Shown in pieces: positions 53,040 through 62,573 of a stretch of 64,000 bases of DNA. Origin of the DNA: Eubacteriales bacterium (GTDB lineage: Bacteria; Bacillota; Clostridia; Peptostreptococcales; Anaerovoracaceae); the NCBI GenBank assembly GCA_028872475.1, contig JAQYMQ010000023.1:1-64000 (forward strand). The letters are read 5' to 3'. Position 1 is the stretch's first letter. Every line of letters begins with the position of its first letter. The translations under genes and the position numbers were made by a program. The notes under the pieces were generated by a model. It did no database searches. It was not told where the DNA came from and saw nothing but the letters and a program-made list of their open reading frames with translations.

Positions 53040-54755
53040 TTATGCTTTTAATCCTATATTTTCGTTTTCATTAGCGCGACTATAGCTAGTATAATCATAT
53101 CTCATAAGGACTATGTCGGCAATGTTCTTACAACTATCGCCCATTCTTTCTATATTATGTATAAAGTCAAGAAATATAACTGTCGTTGCTGGCGAACAAA
53201 TATTGTCACTAACTCTAGACATGTGGTCTTTTCTGATATTGTACTCGTACATATTCATATCATCTTCAAGTTCACTGATCTTTCTTGCAACATCCCTCTT
53301 GCCTGTCTCAAGAGCGACAATAGTTTCTTGCAACATCAATTCAATCTTATCAAAGAACTCTTCAATCTGTGCCTTTGCCTCATCAGTAAAATGATAATCA
53401 TTTTTCATTCTTGTCTGCACCAAAGTCGCAATATTTTTGCTGTAATCACCTATATGCTCAATATCTGAAGCTACATGCATAAGCGCTGATGCCTTATTTT
53501 TCTGATATTCATCTATACTTTCTGAAGTCAAAATCTTCGCTAAATACTCGATGATATCATCCTTAAGCTTATTGACATTTTTATCCGTATCAATAACCTC
53601 TTGTATCATTTTAGAATTCTTATCCCTATATGCAATCCTAGAATTTTTAACCATATCCAACGCAAAATATGCATTTCTAACTAATTCTTGAACAGCTAAA
53701 TGTGTCGCAAATGCAGGCTGTATCAAAACATTATCATCAAGGTATAGAGGCTGACTATTTTCAACTTCTCTATCTTCACCTGGAATAATCTTTGTTACAA
53801 TCTTAACTAACAACCAAATAAATGGAATAAAGATAATAGTATTTGTTAGATTAAATAATAAATGCGTATTCGCAATCTGTCTTGAAATAACCTCTACTTC
53901 AGGCCCTTTCGGCGAAATGAAGCCAACTATATCTATTATCTGAGGAATCCACCAAATGAAAATCAATGTACCGCATAAATTAAACAATGTATGCGCTACC
54001 GCTGTTCTCTTTGCATTGATAGATCCTCCAATACACGCTAGTAATGCAGTAATAGTGGTACCGATATTGTCACCAAACAATATTGGAATCGCACCTTCAA
54101 GACCAAGAATACTTGTCATCCCATCTGGACCTGCTGTAGAAGCTAGATTTTGCAATACAGCAATAGTTGCAGACGATGATTGAACTACGACTGTCATCAA
54201 CGTACCAACAAATACACCTAATATCGGTATATCCGATACATTACTCATCAAATGCACAAAAAAATCAGAATGAGCAAGCGGTTTCATCGTAGCACCCATA
54301 GTATTAATACCTACGAATAATAGACCAAAGCCAAACATAATCTGTCCAATTTTTTCAACCATCTCTCTCTTTTTCAGGAAGAAAAACATTACAAAACCGA
54401 CAAATACAAATATCCATGCTAGGTCACCTATATTAAATGCTATCAACTGTGCAGTAATTGTAGTACCAATATTTGCACCAAAGATTACACTTATAGCCTG
54501 AGGCAGCTTCATTAGTCCTGCACTTACAAAACCTATGACCATAACCGTAGTTGCACTACTAGATTGCAATACTGCTGTTACAAGTGCGCCTGCCATAACA
54601 CCAAAAATCGGATTCGCAGTAAGCAATGATAAAATGTTCCTCATCTTATCGCCAGCAGCTTTTTGCAGACCATCACTCATCAAGTTCATACCATATATGA
54701 AAACAGCTAAACCCCCAAAAAGTGTAATTACAATTTGAAATACATCCTGATTCAT
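53040..54755 (-). CDS. Na/Pi cotransporter family protein with PhoU-like domain
   Basis: A 571-residue membrane protein. Residues 1-320 hold two inverted Na/Pi-cotransport repeats with the QSSSAT motif in each (AVLQSSSATTVMVIG; VVVQSSSATIAVLQ) and eight or more membrane segments. Residues 350-560 are a cytoplasmic all-helical PhoU-like domain with DIEHIGDYSKNIA and NIERMGDSCKNIADIV. It imports phosphate with sodium; the PhoU part probably regulates it. Monocistronic. Confidence 0.92.
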   Translation of the reverse strand: MNQDVFQIVITLFGGLAVFIYGMNLMSDGLQKAAGDKMRNILSLLTANPIFGVMAGALVTAVLQSSSATTVMVIGFVSAGLMKLPQAISVIFGANIGTTITAQLIAFNIGDLAWIFVFVGFVMFFFLKKREMVEKIGQIMFGFGLLFVGINTMGATMKPLAHSDFFVHLMSNVSDIPILGVFVGTLMTVVVQSSSATIAVLQNLASTAGPDGMTSILGLEGAIPILFGDNIGTTITALLACIGGSINAKRTAVAHTLFNLCGTLIFIWWIPQIIDIVGFISPKGPEVEVISRQIANTHLLFNLTNTIIFIPFIWLLVKIVTKIIPGEDREVENSQPLYLDDNVLIQPAFATHLAVQELVRNAYFALDMVKNSRIAYRDKNSKMIQEVIDTDKNVNKLKDDIIEYLAKILTSESIDEYQKNKASALMHVASDIEHIGDYSKNIATLVQTRMKNDYHFTDEAKAQIEEFFDKIELMLQETIVALETGKRDVARKISELEDDMNMYEYNIRKDHMSRVSDNICSPATTVIFLDFIHNIERMGDSCKNIADIVLMRYDYTSYSRANENENIGLKA

Positions 54756-54814
54756 TTTCCCCTCTTTTCTATAATATACTGCTATCTAAATAGCAAATAT
54801 AATCCGTTTTTATT

Positions 54815-55156
54815 CTAGCCTGGAGGCCACTGTAATGAACGTTTACCAAGCAAATGAATATGCAAATGTGGCACTGTCTGCTGTCCATCCTCGCCACAAT
54901 TAATTACTAAACGATATCCATTTGTAATCCCAACGAGTTTAGCAATATCCTTAATCTTAGTCATAATATGTCCCATTATCGGCGCATCATCTTCCAACAA
55001 ATCTTCCGTAGATGCAATATGCTTCTTTGGAATTACCAAAACATGAACAGGTGCTTGTGGCGATAAATCATTAAACGCAATCAAATGTTCATCTTCATAA
55101 ATCTTATCCGCAGGAATTTCGCCATCAATGATTTTACAAAAAATACAATCGCTCAT
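54815..55156 (-). CDS. HIT-family nucleotide-binding protein
   Basis: A 113-residue Hint-type HIT protein starting MSDCIFCKIIDGEIPADKIYEDE and ending with the histidine triad region TVPHLHIHLLGKRSLQWPPG. Such proteins hydrolyse purine nucleoside phosphoramidates. Typical length. The family is certain, the cellular substrate is not. Confidence 0.94.
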   Translation of the reverse strand: MSDCIFCKIIDGEIPADKIYEDEHLIAFNDLSPQAPVHVLVIPKKHIASTEDLLEDDAPIMGHIMTKIKDIAKLVGITNGYRLVINCGEDGQQTVPHLHIHLLGKRSLQWPPG

Positions 55157-55210
55157 CTCATTTCCCCTCTCTTAAATGCTTATTATATTTACTAAAAATA
55201 CAACAGTCTT

Positions 55211-55239
55211 ATATTATTCTATTAATGCAAATTTTACAA
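55211..55239 (-). promoter_or_regulatory. Candidate promoter of the HIT gene
   Basis: Minus strand TTGTAA, 17 nt, TAATAT, about 55 nt before the HIT ATG. Modest match in an AT-rich gap. Confidence 0.4.
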
Positions 55240-55327
55240 TAAAATATATTCTTATTTGACATAAATTTTACAAAAACACTTCATAAATATTATACTATAA
55301 ACACAAAATTTTTGCCGATTATTTGGA

Positions 55328-56638
55328 TTATTTAACTTCAACAACTTGAACTATTTCACCATTATTATCTAGCATTTCAACCATTACAAATTGATTTATT
55401 AATTTTTCTGCATCATCAGAATCGCACTGCAAATATACTTTTATATAGTTGTCAGTATACCCTGTAATCGCTTTTAACTGTTCATCATATTCTTCAAACA
55501 ACACCTTTTGCACTGTGCCTTTATTTAGCTCAAAAAACGCCTTTGAACTTTGTAAACCAACCTCAATCAATTTGTCAATCCTAGTCTTTTTTATTTCATC
55601 ATCGACTTGATTAGGCATTACTGCAGCCTTCGTTCCTTTTCGTTTAGAATATTTAAATGCATGTGTATGTACATACATAGATTTGTTTATAATATCTAAT
55701 GAATCATCAAAATCTTTATCTGTTTCACCTGGAAACCCCACAATTATATCAGTTGTCAGCCCATAGTATTTATCAAAATTTCTAAGTTCTTTAACAATAT
55801 CCAAGTATTGTGTTCTATTATAAGATCTATTCATTTCCTTCAATACTGCATCACTACCAGACTGAACAGATAAATGTAAATGATGACAAAGTCTCTTAAA
55901 CTTAAATAGACTCTTTACATACTCTTTATTGACAACTGTAGGCTCTAGCGAACTCAATCGCACTCTAAAATCGCCATCCATTTCATCAAGTCTTTTTAAA
56001 ATTTCTAATAAATTCTCGCATAATGCCGTATTTATACCTGTCAAAATTATCTCTTTTGTTCCTGTTGAAATAAGCTGGCTACATTCCTCAATAACCATAT
56101 CTATATCTCTTGAACGCACATTGCCCCTAGCATACGGAATAATACAATAAGAACAAAATCTGTTACACCCCTCTTGTATTTTTACAAAGGCTCTCATTCG
56201 TGAATCTACAGGCTTCGTAATCCCAAGTTCTTCATACACCTTAAGCTCATCATACTCTTTAATATATTCATGAAACTTTTCATCGGCTTTTATAAAATTT
56301 TCAACATAATTTACAATATCCGCTTTTTCATTAGTTCCAACTAAAATATCTACTTCCGGCATCTGCTTCAGTTCATCTGCTGATAGCTGTGTGTAACAAC
56401 CTGCAACAACAACAATAGCATCCTCATTCTTTTTCTTCATTCGACGAATATACTGCCTAGACTTTCTTTCAGCCATATTAGTTACACTACAAGTATTGAC
56501 TAAATATACATCAGCCTCATCGTTTTCTCCAACAATTTCATATCCGTTTTTAACGAATTTAGAAATCATGGCATCAGTCTCATATTGATTTACCTTACAT
56601 CCTAAAGTGTGAAATGCTATTCTCAATCTATTCTCCAA
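55328..56638 (-). CDS. mtaB: tRNA ms2t6A37 methylthiotransferase MtaB
   Basis: MtaB converts t6A37 to ms2t6A in tRNAs reading ANN codons. The 436 residues comprise the UPF0004 domain (FHTLGCKVNQYETD; VNTCSVTNMAERKSR; VVAGCYTQ, three Cys), a radical SAM domain with GCNRFCSYCIIPYARG and a C-terminal TRAM domain (about 375-436). GCKVNQYE distinguishes MtaB from MiaB and RimO. It follows the U32 gene by 4 nt. Confidence 0.95.
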   Translation of the reverse strand: MENRLRIAFHTLGCKVNQYETDAMISKFVKNGYEIVGENDEADVYLVNTCSVTNMAERKSRQYIRRMKKKNEDAIVVVAGCYTQLSADELKQMPEVDILVGTNEKADIVNYVENFIKADEKFHEYIKEYDELKVYEELGITKPVDSRMRAFVKIQEGCNRFCSYCIIPYARGNVRSRDIDMVIEECSQLISTGTKEIILTGINTALCENLLEILKRLDEMDGDFRVRLSSLEPTVVNKEYVKSLFKFKRLCHHLHLSVQSGSDAVLKEMNRSYNRTQYLDIVKELRNFDKYYGLTTDIIVGFPGETDKDFDDSLDIINKSMYVHTHAFKYSKRKGTKAAVMPNQVDDEIKKTRIDKLIEVGLQSSKAFFELNKGTVQKVLFEEYDEQLKAITGYTDNYIKVYLQCDSDDAEKLINQFVMVEMLDNNGEIVQVVEVK

Positions 56639-56642
56639 TTTA

Positions 56643-57872
56643 TTATATATTTCTTTTCTTTCTCAGCATAAAGTTCTCTGCTACCGGATAATCAAACTTC
56701 ATCTTTAAAATTTGCTGAGCATGAGGTGCCGATTCAATACTAACTCCATCCTCATCTGTTAAATATTCAACTTTTTGTGTCCAAAAATCTGTATAAGGGC
56801 CAAAGACTTCTATTTCATCTCCGAATAAAAATTTATTTCTCTGCTCTACAGTAGCAATCTTCGTAATTTCATCATATGATATTACCTTACCAATAAAGTC
56901 ATAATCCCTAATATATGAGCTAGTCTTATAATTTTGAGCCTCTTCATCAGCCTTATTAAAATAAAATCCGGTAGTAAAATCTCTATTACTTACCTTGCTT
57001 ACTTCCTGCAACCATTCTTCCTTAATCTCATAGTTATCAGGATCTGCATAGTATTCGTCAATAGCCTTCCTATATGCAGAAACAATGGTAGCAATATAAA
57101 ACGGACTCTTCATTCTACCCTCAATCTTAACTGAAGCAATGCCGGCTTCAATTAGTTCTTTCATATGATTTATCATACATAAATCCTTAGAATTCATTAT
57201 ATATGTACCACGCTCGTCTTCTTCAATTTCATAAGCCTCATCTGGTCTTTTTTCTTCAACTAACTTATACTTCCAACGACATGGATGAGCACAAGCACCC
57301 TTGTTGGCATCTCTATTTACCATAAAATTGCTAAGCAAACACCTTCCGGAATATGATATACACATAGCTCCATGTATAAATGCTTCAATTTCTAACTCTT
57401 CAGGAATATTAGCACGCATAGAAATTATCTCTTCCAGCGACAATTCTCTTGCAACAACAACTCTTTTTAAACCTTGTCTTGCCCAAAATTCAGCAGTCTT
57501 ATAATTTGTTAGATTTGCCTGCGTACTTAAATGAATTTCTGCATTTGGCATAGCATCTTTAATTATCATCATTGCTCCTGGATCTGAAACAATAAATGCA
57601 TCAATAGCCAGATTTTTAATCTGCTGAACATACTCTGTTAAATCATTAATATCTTCATTATGAGGGAAGATATTTATAGCCATATGACATTTCTTACCTC
57701 GCTGATGTGCATACTCTATCCCCTCTTTCATTTCGTCAAGAGAAAAGTTAGTCGCTGCAGCTCTCAAGCTAAATAGCTCACCACCAAAATATACAGCATC
57801 TGCACCATAATCAATAGCTGTCTTTAATTTTTCTAAATCTCCTGCTGGAGCAAGTAATTCAATCTTTTTCAT
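56643..57872 (-). CDS. U32 family protein, probable tRNA hydroxylation protein TrhP
   Basis: The 409-residue protein starts MKKIELLAPAGDLEKLKTAIDYGADAVY, with YSGRCLLSNF, GACAHPCRWKY (Fe-S-type cysteines) and the U32 signature IEGRMKSPFYIATIVSAYRKAID. Named peptidases, several U32 proteins instead hydroxylate tRNA U34 (TrhP, YrrN/YrrO in Bacillus) or 23S rRNA (RlhA). Its place between a YrrM-type methyltransferase and mtaB supports the tRNA role. Only one U32 gene is present where Bacillus has two. Confidence 0.85.
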   Translation of the reverse strand: MKKIELLAPAGDLEKLKTAIDYGADAVYFGGELFSLRAAATNFSLDEMKEGIEYAHQRGKKCHMAINIFPHNEDINDLTEYVQQIKNLAIDAFIVSDPGAMMIIKDAMPNAEIHLSTQANLTNYKTAEFWARQGLKRVVVARELSLEEIISMRANIPEELEIEAFIHGAMCISYSGRCLLSNFMVNRDANKGACAHPCRWKYKLVEEKRPDEAYEIEEDERGTYIMNSKDLCMINHMKELIEAGIASVKIEGRMKSPFYIATIVSAYRKAIDEYYADPDNYEIKEEWLQEVSKVSNRDFTTGFYFNKADEEAQNYKTSSYIRDYDFIGKVISYDEITKIATVEQRNKFLFGDEIEVFGPYTDFWTQKVEYLTDEDGVSIESAPHAQQILKMKFDYPVAENFMLRKKRNI

Positions 57873-58006
57873 TCTATTTCCTTTAATCTACAATCTATTT
57901 TTTGTTGAATTATATTCAATTTAATTCAATTAATATACTCTCTCATTATAGTTTACAAGTCTATAAGTTTATTATTTATACACTATACATAACGATAAGA
58001 TAAAAA

Positions 58007-58681
58007 CTATAACTTGTAACTTATAGTAACTCCGTCACCCACCGATAAAATTGACGTATGATAACGAGTATCCTCTCCAATATAGTCTAAAAATTCTCTC
58101 ATATGTCTAATATTTGTCCTATGTCTATCATTTAAGTCATACTTACTATCGACTGTCATTCCTCTCATCAATACATTATCACAAAATATCACTCCACTAT
58201 TGTCTAGCATTTGAAATTCATTTATATCCTTCCAAAACTTTAGATAATGACTCTTTGCACCGTCAATGAAAACCATATCAAATTTCATATGTTTTATGTC
58301 TTCAATAGTCTTTCGAGCATCTCCATGAAATATTGTAATATTATCTTCAACACCGAAATCTATCAAATTTTTTTCAGCCTTTGCCACCATATCTTCCATT
58401 TTTTCTAAGGTAACAATCTCCGCTCCAGATACCTTATGCATAAGCATAGCGCTATATCCCACCGCTGTACCAATTTCCAAAATTTTCTTAGGTCGCTTAA
58501 GTAAAAGAAGAGATGACAAAAGCATCTCTACATCTCTTTGTATAATAGGAATTTGTAATTCCTCACATTGTAATCTAAGCTCATACAAACCTTTATCGTT
58601 TTGTATATATCGCTCATCAAGAAATTGAGTAATATCCTCATTTGTTATATTACTCAAACTATATATACTTTTTTTAATCAT
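58007..58681 (-). CDS. YrrM-type SAM-dependent O-methyltransferase
   Basis: A 224-residue class I methyltransferase of the O-methyltransferase-3 family: ILEIGTAVGYSAMLM (SAM binding), FDMVFIDGAKSHYLKFW and GVIFCDNVLMRGM. In Bacillus the neighbour YrrM (TrmR) methylates ho5U34 in tRNA to mo5U, matching the U32/TrhP gene downstream, so the pair plausibly makes mo5U34. Inferred from context. The 134-nt gap to the U32 gene is AT-rich without recognisable signals. Confidence 0.88.
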   Translation of the reverse strand: MIKKSIYSLSNITNEDITQFLDERYIQNDKGLYELRLQCEELQIPIIQRDVEMLLSSLLLLKRPKKILEIGTAVGYSAMLMHKVSGAEIVTLEKMEDMVAKAEKNLIDFGVEDNITIFHGDARKTIEDIKHMKFDMVFIDGAKSHYLKFWKDINEFQMLDNSGVIFCDNVLMRGMTVDSKYDLNDRHRTNIRHMREFLDYIGEDTRYHTSILSVGDGVTISYKL

Positions 58682-58695
58682 AACACTATAGAGTA

Positions 58696-59766
58696 TTACT
58701 CTTTAATCTTACCTTCCTTCAACATTTTATAGTACGTCTTATTAAACTTCTCAGTATTCTTCAGATGTTCCTCATAAGTTTCAGCAAATATATTTGAGCC
58801 ATCCATCTTTTCAGAAACAACAAAGAATAAATATTTTGACTTGTCTGGATTTAAAGCAGCCTTAATTGAATTCATAGATACCGTAGCAATAGGTCCTGGC
58901 GGCAATCCCTTATTTAAATATGTATTATATGGAGACTGCAAATTAATATCACTAAAATTAGATTTAACTGCATCTCTTCCAGATACATAATTTAACGTTG
59001 AACACATCTGTAACTTCATACCTTTTTCAAGTCTATTATAAATTACACTTGCAACTTTAGGCATATCCTCTGTATTAGATTCCTTTTCAATAATCGATGC
59101 TACAGTTAAAATCTCATGAATACTTCTTCCACTCTTTTTTATGTCGTCTTTTAGCTTAGATAGTTTTTTATCTGTATTATCTAATATAACTTTCACTAAT
59201 GCATTCGCATCAATATCCAAGGGTAAAGAATATGTATCGGCGAATAAATAACCTTCATAATCCTTTACATCATTAATATTCTTTGGAAGAAAATCATAGC
59301 TAAAATTGCCTTTTAGTAGCGCTTTTTCAAATTCCGCCTTAGAAACAACGCCCTCTTTTTGAAGTTTATCACCAATTTTGTCTATACTATATCCCTCCGG
59401 AACAGTAAATGTCTTTGAAACAGTATCTCCCGACGAAAGCTTTTTGCATATAATAGATAAATCCATCGATGGCGAAAGTTCATAAGCACCTGCCTTAAAT
59501 TCCCCATCATAGCCCATAATCTTTGCATAAATTTTAAAGCTAGTTGCTCCCTTAATTATCTCTTCTTTTTCTAATGTCTGTGCAATAACACTTGTACCAG
59601 AACCATTTGGTATATTTACTACTTTCATAGACTTATTGCCAGAATCAAGGGCAGAACCCAATATTTTTATTCCACTAAAACACACAACAACTACTATTAC
59701 TAGTAAAATTGCCACTTTTTTCAAAAGACCTGATTTATTATTTTTTTTAGATTTTCTGTTTCTCAT
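58696..59766 (-). CDS. mltG: Endolytic peptidoglycan transglycosylase MltG
   Basis: MltG cuts nascent glycan strands and sets their length. The 356-residue protein has a Lys-rich cytoplasmic tail, one membrane segment (about 16-36), a LysM-like part (VPEGYSIDKIGDKLQKEG) and the YceG catalytic domain with the glutamate in VASIIEKESN and LPPGPIATVS. It heads the mltG-yrrM-U32-mtaB group typical of Bacillota, 14 nt before the methyltransferase. Confidence 0.94.
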   Translation of the reverse strand: MRNRKSKKNNKSGLLKKVAILLVIVVVVCFSGIKILGSALDSGNKSMKVVNIPNGSGTSVIAQTLEKEEIIKGATSFKIYAKIMGYDGEFKAGAYELSPSMDLSIICKKLSSGDTVSKTFTVPEGYSIDKIGDKLQKEGVVSKAEFEKALLKGNFSYDFLPKNINDVKDYEGYLFADTYSLPLDIDANALVKVILDNTDKKLSKLKDDIKKSGRSIHEILTVASIIEKESNTEDMPKVASVIYNRLEKGMKLQMCSTLNYVSGRDAVKSNFSDINLQSPYNTYLNKGLPPGPIATVSMNSIKAALNPDKSKYLFFVVSEKMDGSNIFAETYEEHLKNTEKFNKTYYKMLKEGKIKE

Positions 59767-59824
59767 AATATATCCTTATATCTTATGCATATTTTTATCT
59801 AGTTTAACAAAGTTTATATATCCT

Positions 59825-59851
59825 AAAAAGAACGTATTAAACGTTCTTTTT
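59825..59851 (-). terminator. Terminator after efp
   Basis: A perfect 11-bp stem AAAAAGAACGT/ACGTTCTTTTT (59825-59835 with 59841-59851) with a 5-nt loop; T-runs on both strands. It separates efp from mltG. Confidence 0.85.
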
Positions 59852-59860
59852 AAATCTTAA

Positions 59861-60424
59861 TTATTGTTTAGCTCTACCTAGATATTCTCCAGTTCTTGTA
59901 TCAATCTGAATAACTTCGCCTTCTTCAATAAAGATTGGCACCTGTATAACAGCTCCTGTTTCTACTGTTGCAGCCTTTGTTACGTTTGTAGCTGTATCAC
60001 CTTTGACACCAGGCTCTGTTTCTGTAACTGCAAGGTTTACAAAATTAGGCGCTTCTACCAAGAATGGTGCTCCCTGAAAAAATTTAAGTGTTGCATCATC
60101 ATTTTCTCTAAGATACTTCATAGCATCTTCACACTGTCCCTTAGCAACTGGAATCTGTTCGTATGTTTCATTATCCATGAAATAGAATAATTCTCCATCA
60201 TCATATAGGTACTGCATATGCTTTGTCTCAATATGAGCTTTAGGGAATTTATCATTTGGGTTAAAAGCTTCTTCTCTAGTTGCACCAGTCAAAATATTCT
60301 TATACTTTGTTCTTACAAACGCAGCGCCTTTTCCTGGTTTTACGTGTTGAAAATCTATTACTACGTGTGGCTCACCATTCATTTCAAATGTTACACCTTT
60401 TCTGAAATCTCCTGCACTTATCAT
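59861..60424 (-). CDS. efp: Elongation factor P
   Basis: EF-P rescues ribosomes stalled at proline runs. The 187-residue protein has the three OB-like domains; domain I carries the loop KPGKGAAF with a lysine at the usual modified position (about 32), and the C-terminus [15 protein letters not shown] is typical. No EpmA/B or YmfI-like modifier is in the window. Monocistronic, ended by a terminator. Confidence 0.96.
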   Translation of the reverse strand: MISAGDFRKGVTFEMNGEPHVVIDFQHVKPGKGAAFVRTKYKNILTGATREEAFNPNDKFPKAHIETKHMQYLYDDGELFYFMDNETYEQIPVAKGQCEDAMKYLRENDDATLKFFQGAPFLVEAPNFVNLAVTETEPGVKGDTATNVTKAATVETGAVIQVPIFIEEGEVIQIDTRTGEYLGRAKQ

Positions 60425-60501
60425 TTATATACTCCTTTTACTTACTTTGTTTTTCTCTGTTTAAATTATACATTAAATTGATATATTTACAACTTGCAAA
60501 A

Positions 60502-60828
60502 TTAGAATGCTATAGCATCTCCTAATATTTTATATATATCCTGAATCATAACAGATAATCTCATCTGTGTTTGTAGATATTCTGCTGCCAATGGATCTGC
60601 CATTACAATTGTAGTAAGCTTCTGTATGCTTTCAATCATTTCCGGTCCAACTTCTTGTCCTGTCATCTGTCTTGCCTGAACCTGCATCTGTTGATCCATA
60701 AAGTCCTTTAACATTTTATCTAATTCAGGATTTTCCTTTACTTTATTAGCAATATCTCTATACTGTTTATACTCTTCAGATTCCTTAATAGCTTTACTTA
60801 AATTATGTGCTTCTTCATATACGTTCAT
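60502..60828 (-). CDS. YlbF/YmcA-family protein
   Basis: A 108-residue all-helical protein starting MNVYEEAHNLSKAIKESEEY, of the YlbF family. In Bacillus YlbF, YmcA and YaaT form the Y-complex, which tunes RNase Y. Here the gene lies 2 nt after the RNase J stop, so a role in RNA processing with that enzyme is suggested by context. No zinc or enzyme motifs are visible. Confidence 0.85.
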   Translation of the reverse strand: MNVYEEAHNLSKAIKESEEYKQYRDIANKVKENPELDKMLKDFMDQQMQVQARQMTGQEVGPEMIESIQKLTTIVMADPLAAEYLQTQMRLSVMIQDIYKILGDAIAF

Positions 60829-60830
60829 CT

Positions 60831-62519
60831 CTATACCTCCATAAAAATTGGTAAAATTAATGGGTTTCTCTTTGTTCTAGAATAAATAAACTTTCTAAGA
60901 TCATCCCTCACTGCTACTTTAATAGTATTCCATTCTACATTTTTGCTTAAATTTTGCTCTATCGCTTTTCGCGCTATAACAGTTGTTTCCGATATAAAAC
61001 TTTCACTTTCTTTCATATATACAAAACCTCTTGATATAACGCTTGGACCAGATAAAATCTTACTCGATTTTCTGTCTACCGTTGCTACCACAATCAATAA
61101 TCCTGATTCTGAAAGAACCTTTCTATCTCTTAAAACGATATTGCCAACATCACCAATGCCAAGACCGTCAACAAGTACTGATCCGGCGGTAGTATGTTCT
61201 TTAACAACTGTGGCATTTTTCTTATCAATCTCTAGAGCATCACCATTACTTAAAATAAATATATTTTTTCTCTTAGTTCCAATCTGTTCGCCTATATCAG
61301 CTCCAGCTTTCAAATGTCTATATTCACCATGTACAGGCATAAAATACTTCGGTCTTATTAATGAATGCATTAATTTTAACTCTTCTGCACAAGCGTGTCC
61401 TGATACGTGCGTATCTGCTATATCAGAATATATAACATTAGCACCCTTTTCAATAAGTTTATTTACAACATTGGATACCATTTTTTCATTTCCAGGAACC
61501 GGCGATGAAGAAAGAATAACCGTATCTCCTTTTTTAATCTCAATAGATCTATGTTCTGAATTTGCCATTCTTGCAAGTGCAGACATCGGCTCCCCTTGGC
61601 TACCAGTAGTTATAATAACTAATTTTTTATCCGGTATTGACGCTGTTTGATTAATATCTACAAGAGTTCCCTTGGGTATGCTTAAATATCCAAGCTCTGT
61701 TGCCAAAGAAACTACATTTTCCATACTTCTACCTGAAAATGCAACATTTCTTCTAAATTTTACTGCATTATCTACAATCTTCTGTATTCTATGCACATTT
61801 GATGAAAATGTAGAAATAATAATTCTATTTTTTGCCGATCTCATGATAGTTTCAAGCGCGTTTCCAACTTTCATTTCTGATTCAGTAAATCCAGATCTTG
61901 TAGCATTTGTACTATCTGACATCATTAGCAAAACACCTTCTGAACCTAGTTGTGCAAGCTTTGCCAAATCAATTGGATCACCATCTACAGGCGTATAATC
62001 TATTTTAAAGTCTCCTGTATGGAATATTTTACCCACAGGCGTATTAATAGCTATACAAATCGCATCTGCAATAGAATGAGTTGTTCTAATTGCCTCTACC
62101 TTAAACACGCCTAAATTAAACTTATCACCAGCTTTTATATTCTTTAATTTAGGTTTTATTCCGTGTTCATCACACTTGTTTTTTATAAGTCCAAGTGGCA
62201 ATCTAGTACCAAAAATAGGCACATTCAATTTTTGCAATAAGTAAGGTACGGCACCTATGTGATCCTCATGTCCATGAGTAATAACAAGTCCTCTAACCTT
62301 TTCTGCATTCTTCACTAAGTATGAAAAATCCGGTATTACAACGTCTATACCAAACATTTCATCATCTGGAAAAGACATACCACAGTCAATTAGCATAATA
62401 TCATTACCATACTCTATCGCTGTTATATTCTTTCCAATTTCATTTAAGCCTCCTAGCGGAATCACCCTCAATTTTTTATTAGATTTTCCCATTGGCTTTT
62501 TAATTAACTTTTTTTCCAT
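60831..62519 (-). CDS. rnj: Ribonuclease J
   Basis: A metallo-beta-lactamase/beta-CASP ribonuclease with endo- and 5'-3' exonuclease activity in mRNA decay. The 562-residue protein has HGHEDHIGAVPYLL (metal site), IRTTHSIADA, MMSDSTNATRSG, the beta-CASP domain (about 210-370), PVHGEYRHLKAGADI and a C-terminal dimerisation domain. A basic tail precedes the core (MEKKLIKKPMGKSNKKLRVIPLG). Only one RNase J gene is in the window. Confidence 0.95.
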   Translation of the reverse strand: MEKKLIKKPMGKSNKKLRVIPLGGLNEIGKNITAIEYGNDIMLIDCGMSFPDDEMFGIDVVIPDFSYLVKNAEKVRGLVITHGHEDHIGAVPYLLQKLNVPIFGTRLPLGLIKNKCDEHGIKPKLKNIKAGDKFNLGVFKVEAIRTTHSIADAICIAINTPVGKIFHTGDFKIDYTPVDGDPIDLAKLAQLGSEGVLLMMSDSTNATRSGFTESEMKVGNALETIMRSAKNRIIISTFSSNVHRIQKIVDNAVKFRRNVAFSGRSMENVVSLATELGYLSIPKGTLVDINQTASIPDKKLVIITTGSQGEPMSALARMANSEHRSIEIKKGDTVILSSSPVPGNEKMVSNVVNKLIEKGANVIYSDIADTHVSGHACAEELKLMHSLIRPKYFMPVHGEYRHLKAGADIGEQIGTKRKNIFILSNGDALEIDKKNATVVKEHTTAGSVLVDGLGIGDVGNIVLRDRKVLSESGLLIVVATVDRKSSKILSGPSVISRGFVYMKESESFISETTVIARKAIEQNLSKNVEWNTIKVAVRDDLRKFIYSRTKRNPLILPIFMEV

Positions 62520-62573
62520 ATTATATATAAATATTTTTCCTTTCTTTTTGTATCCTGTATAACCTCTCTATAT

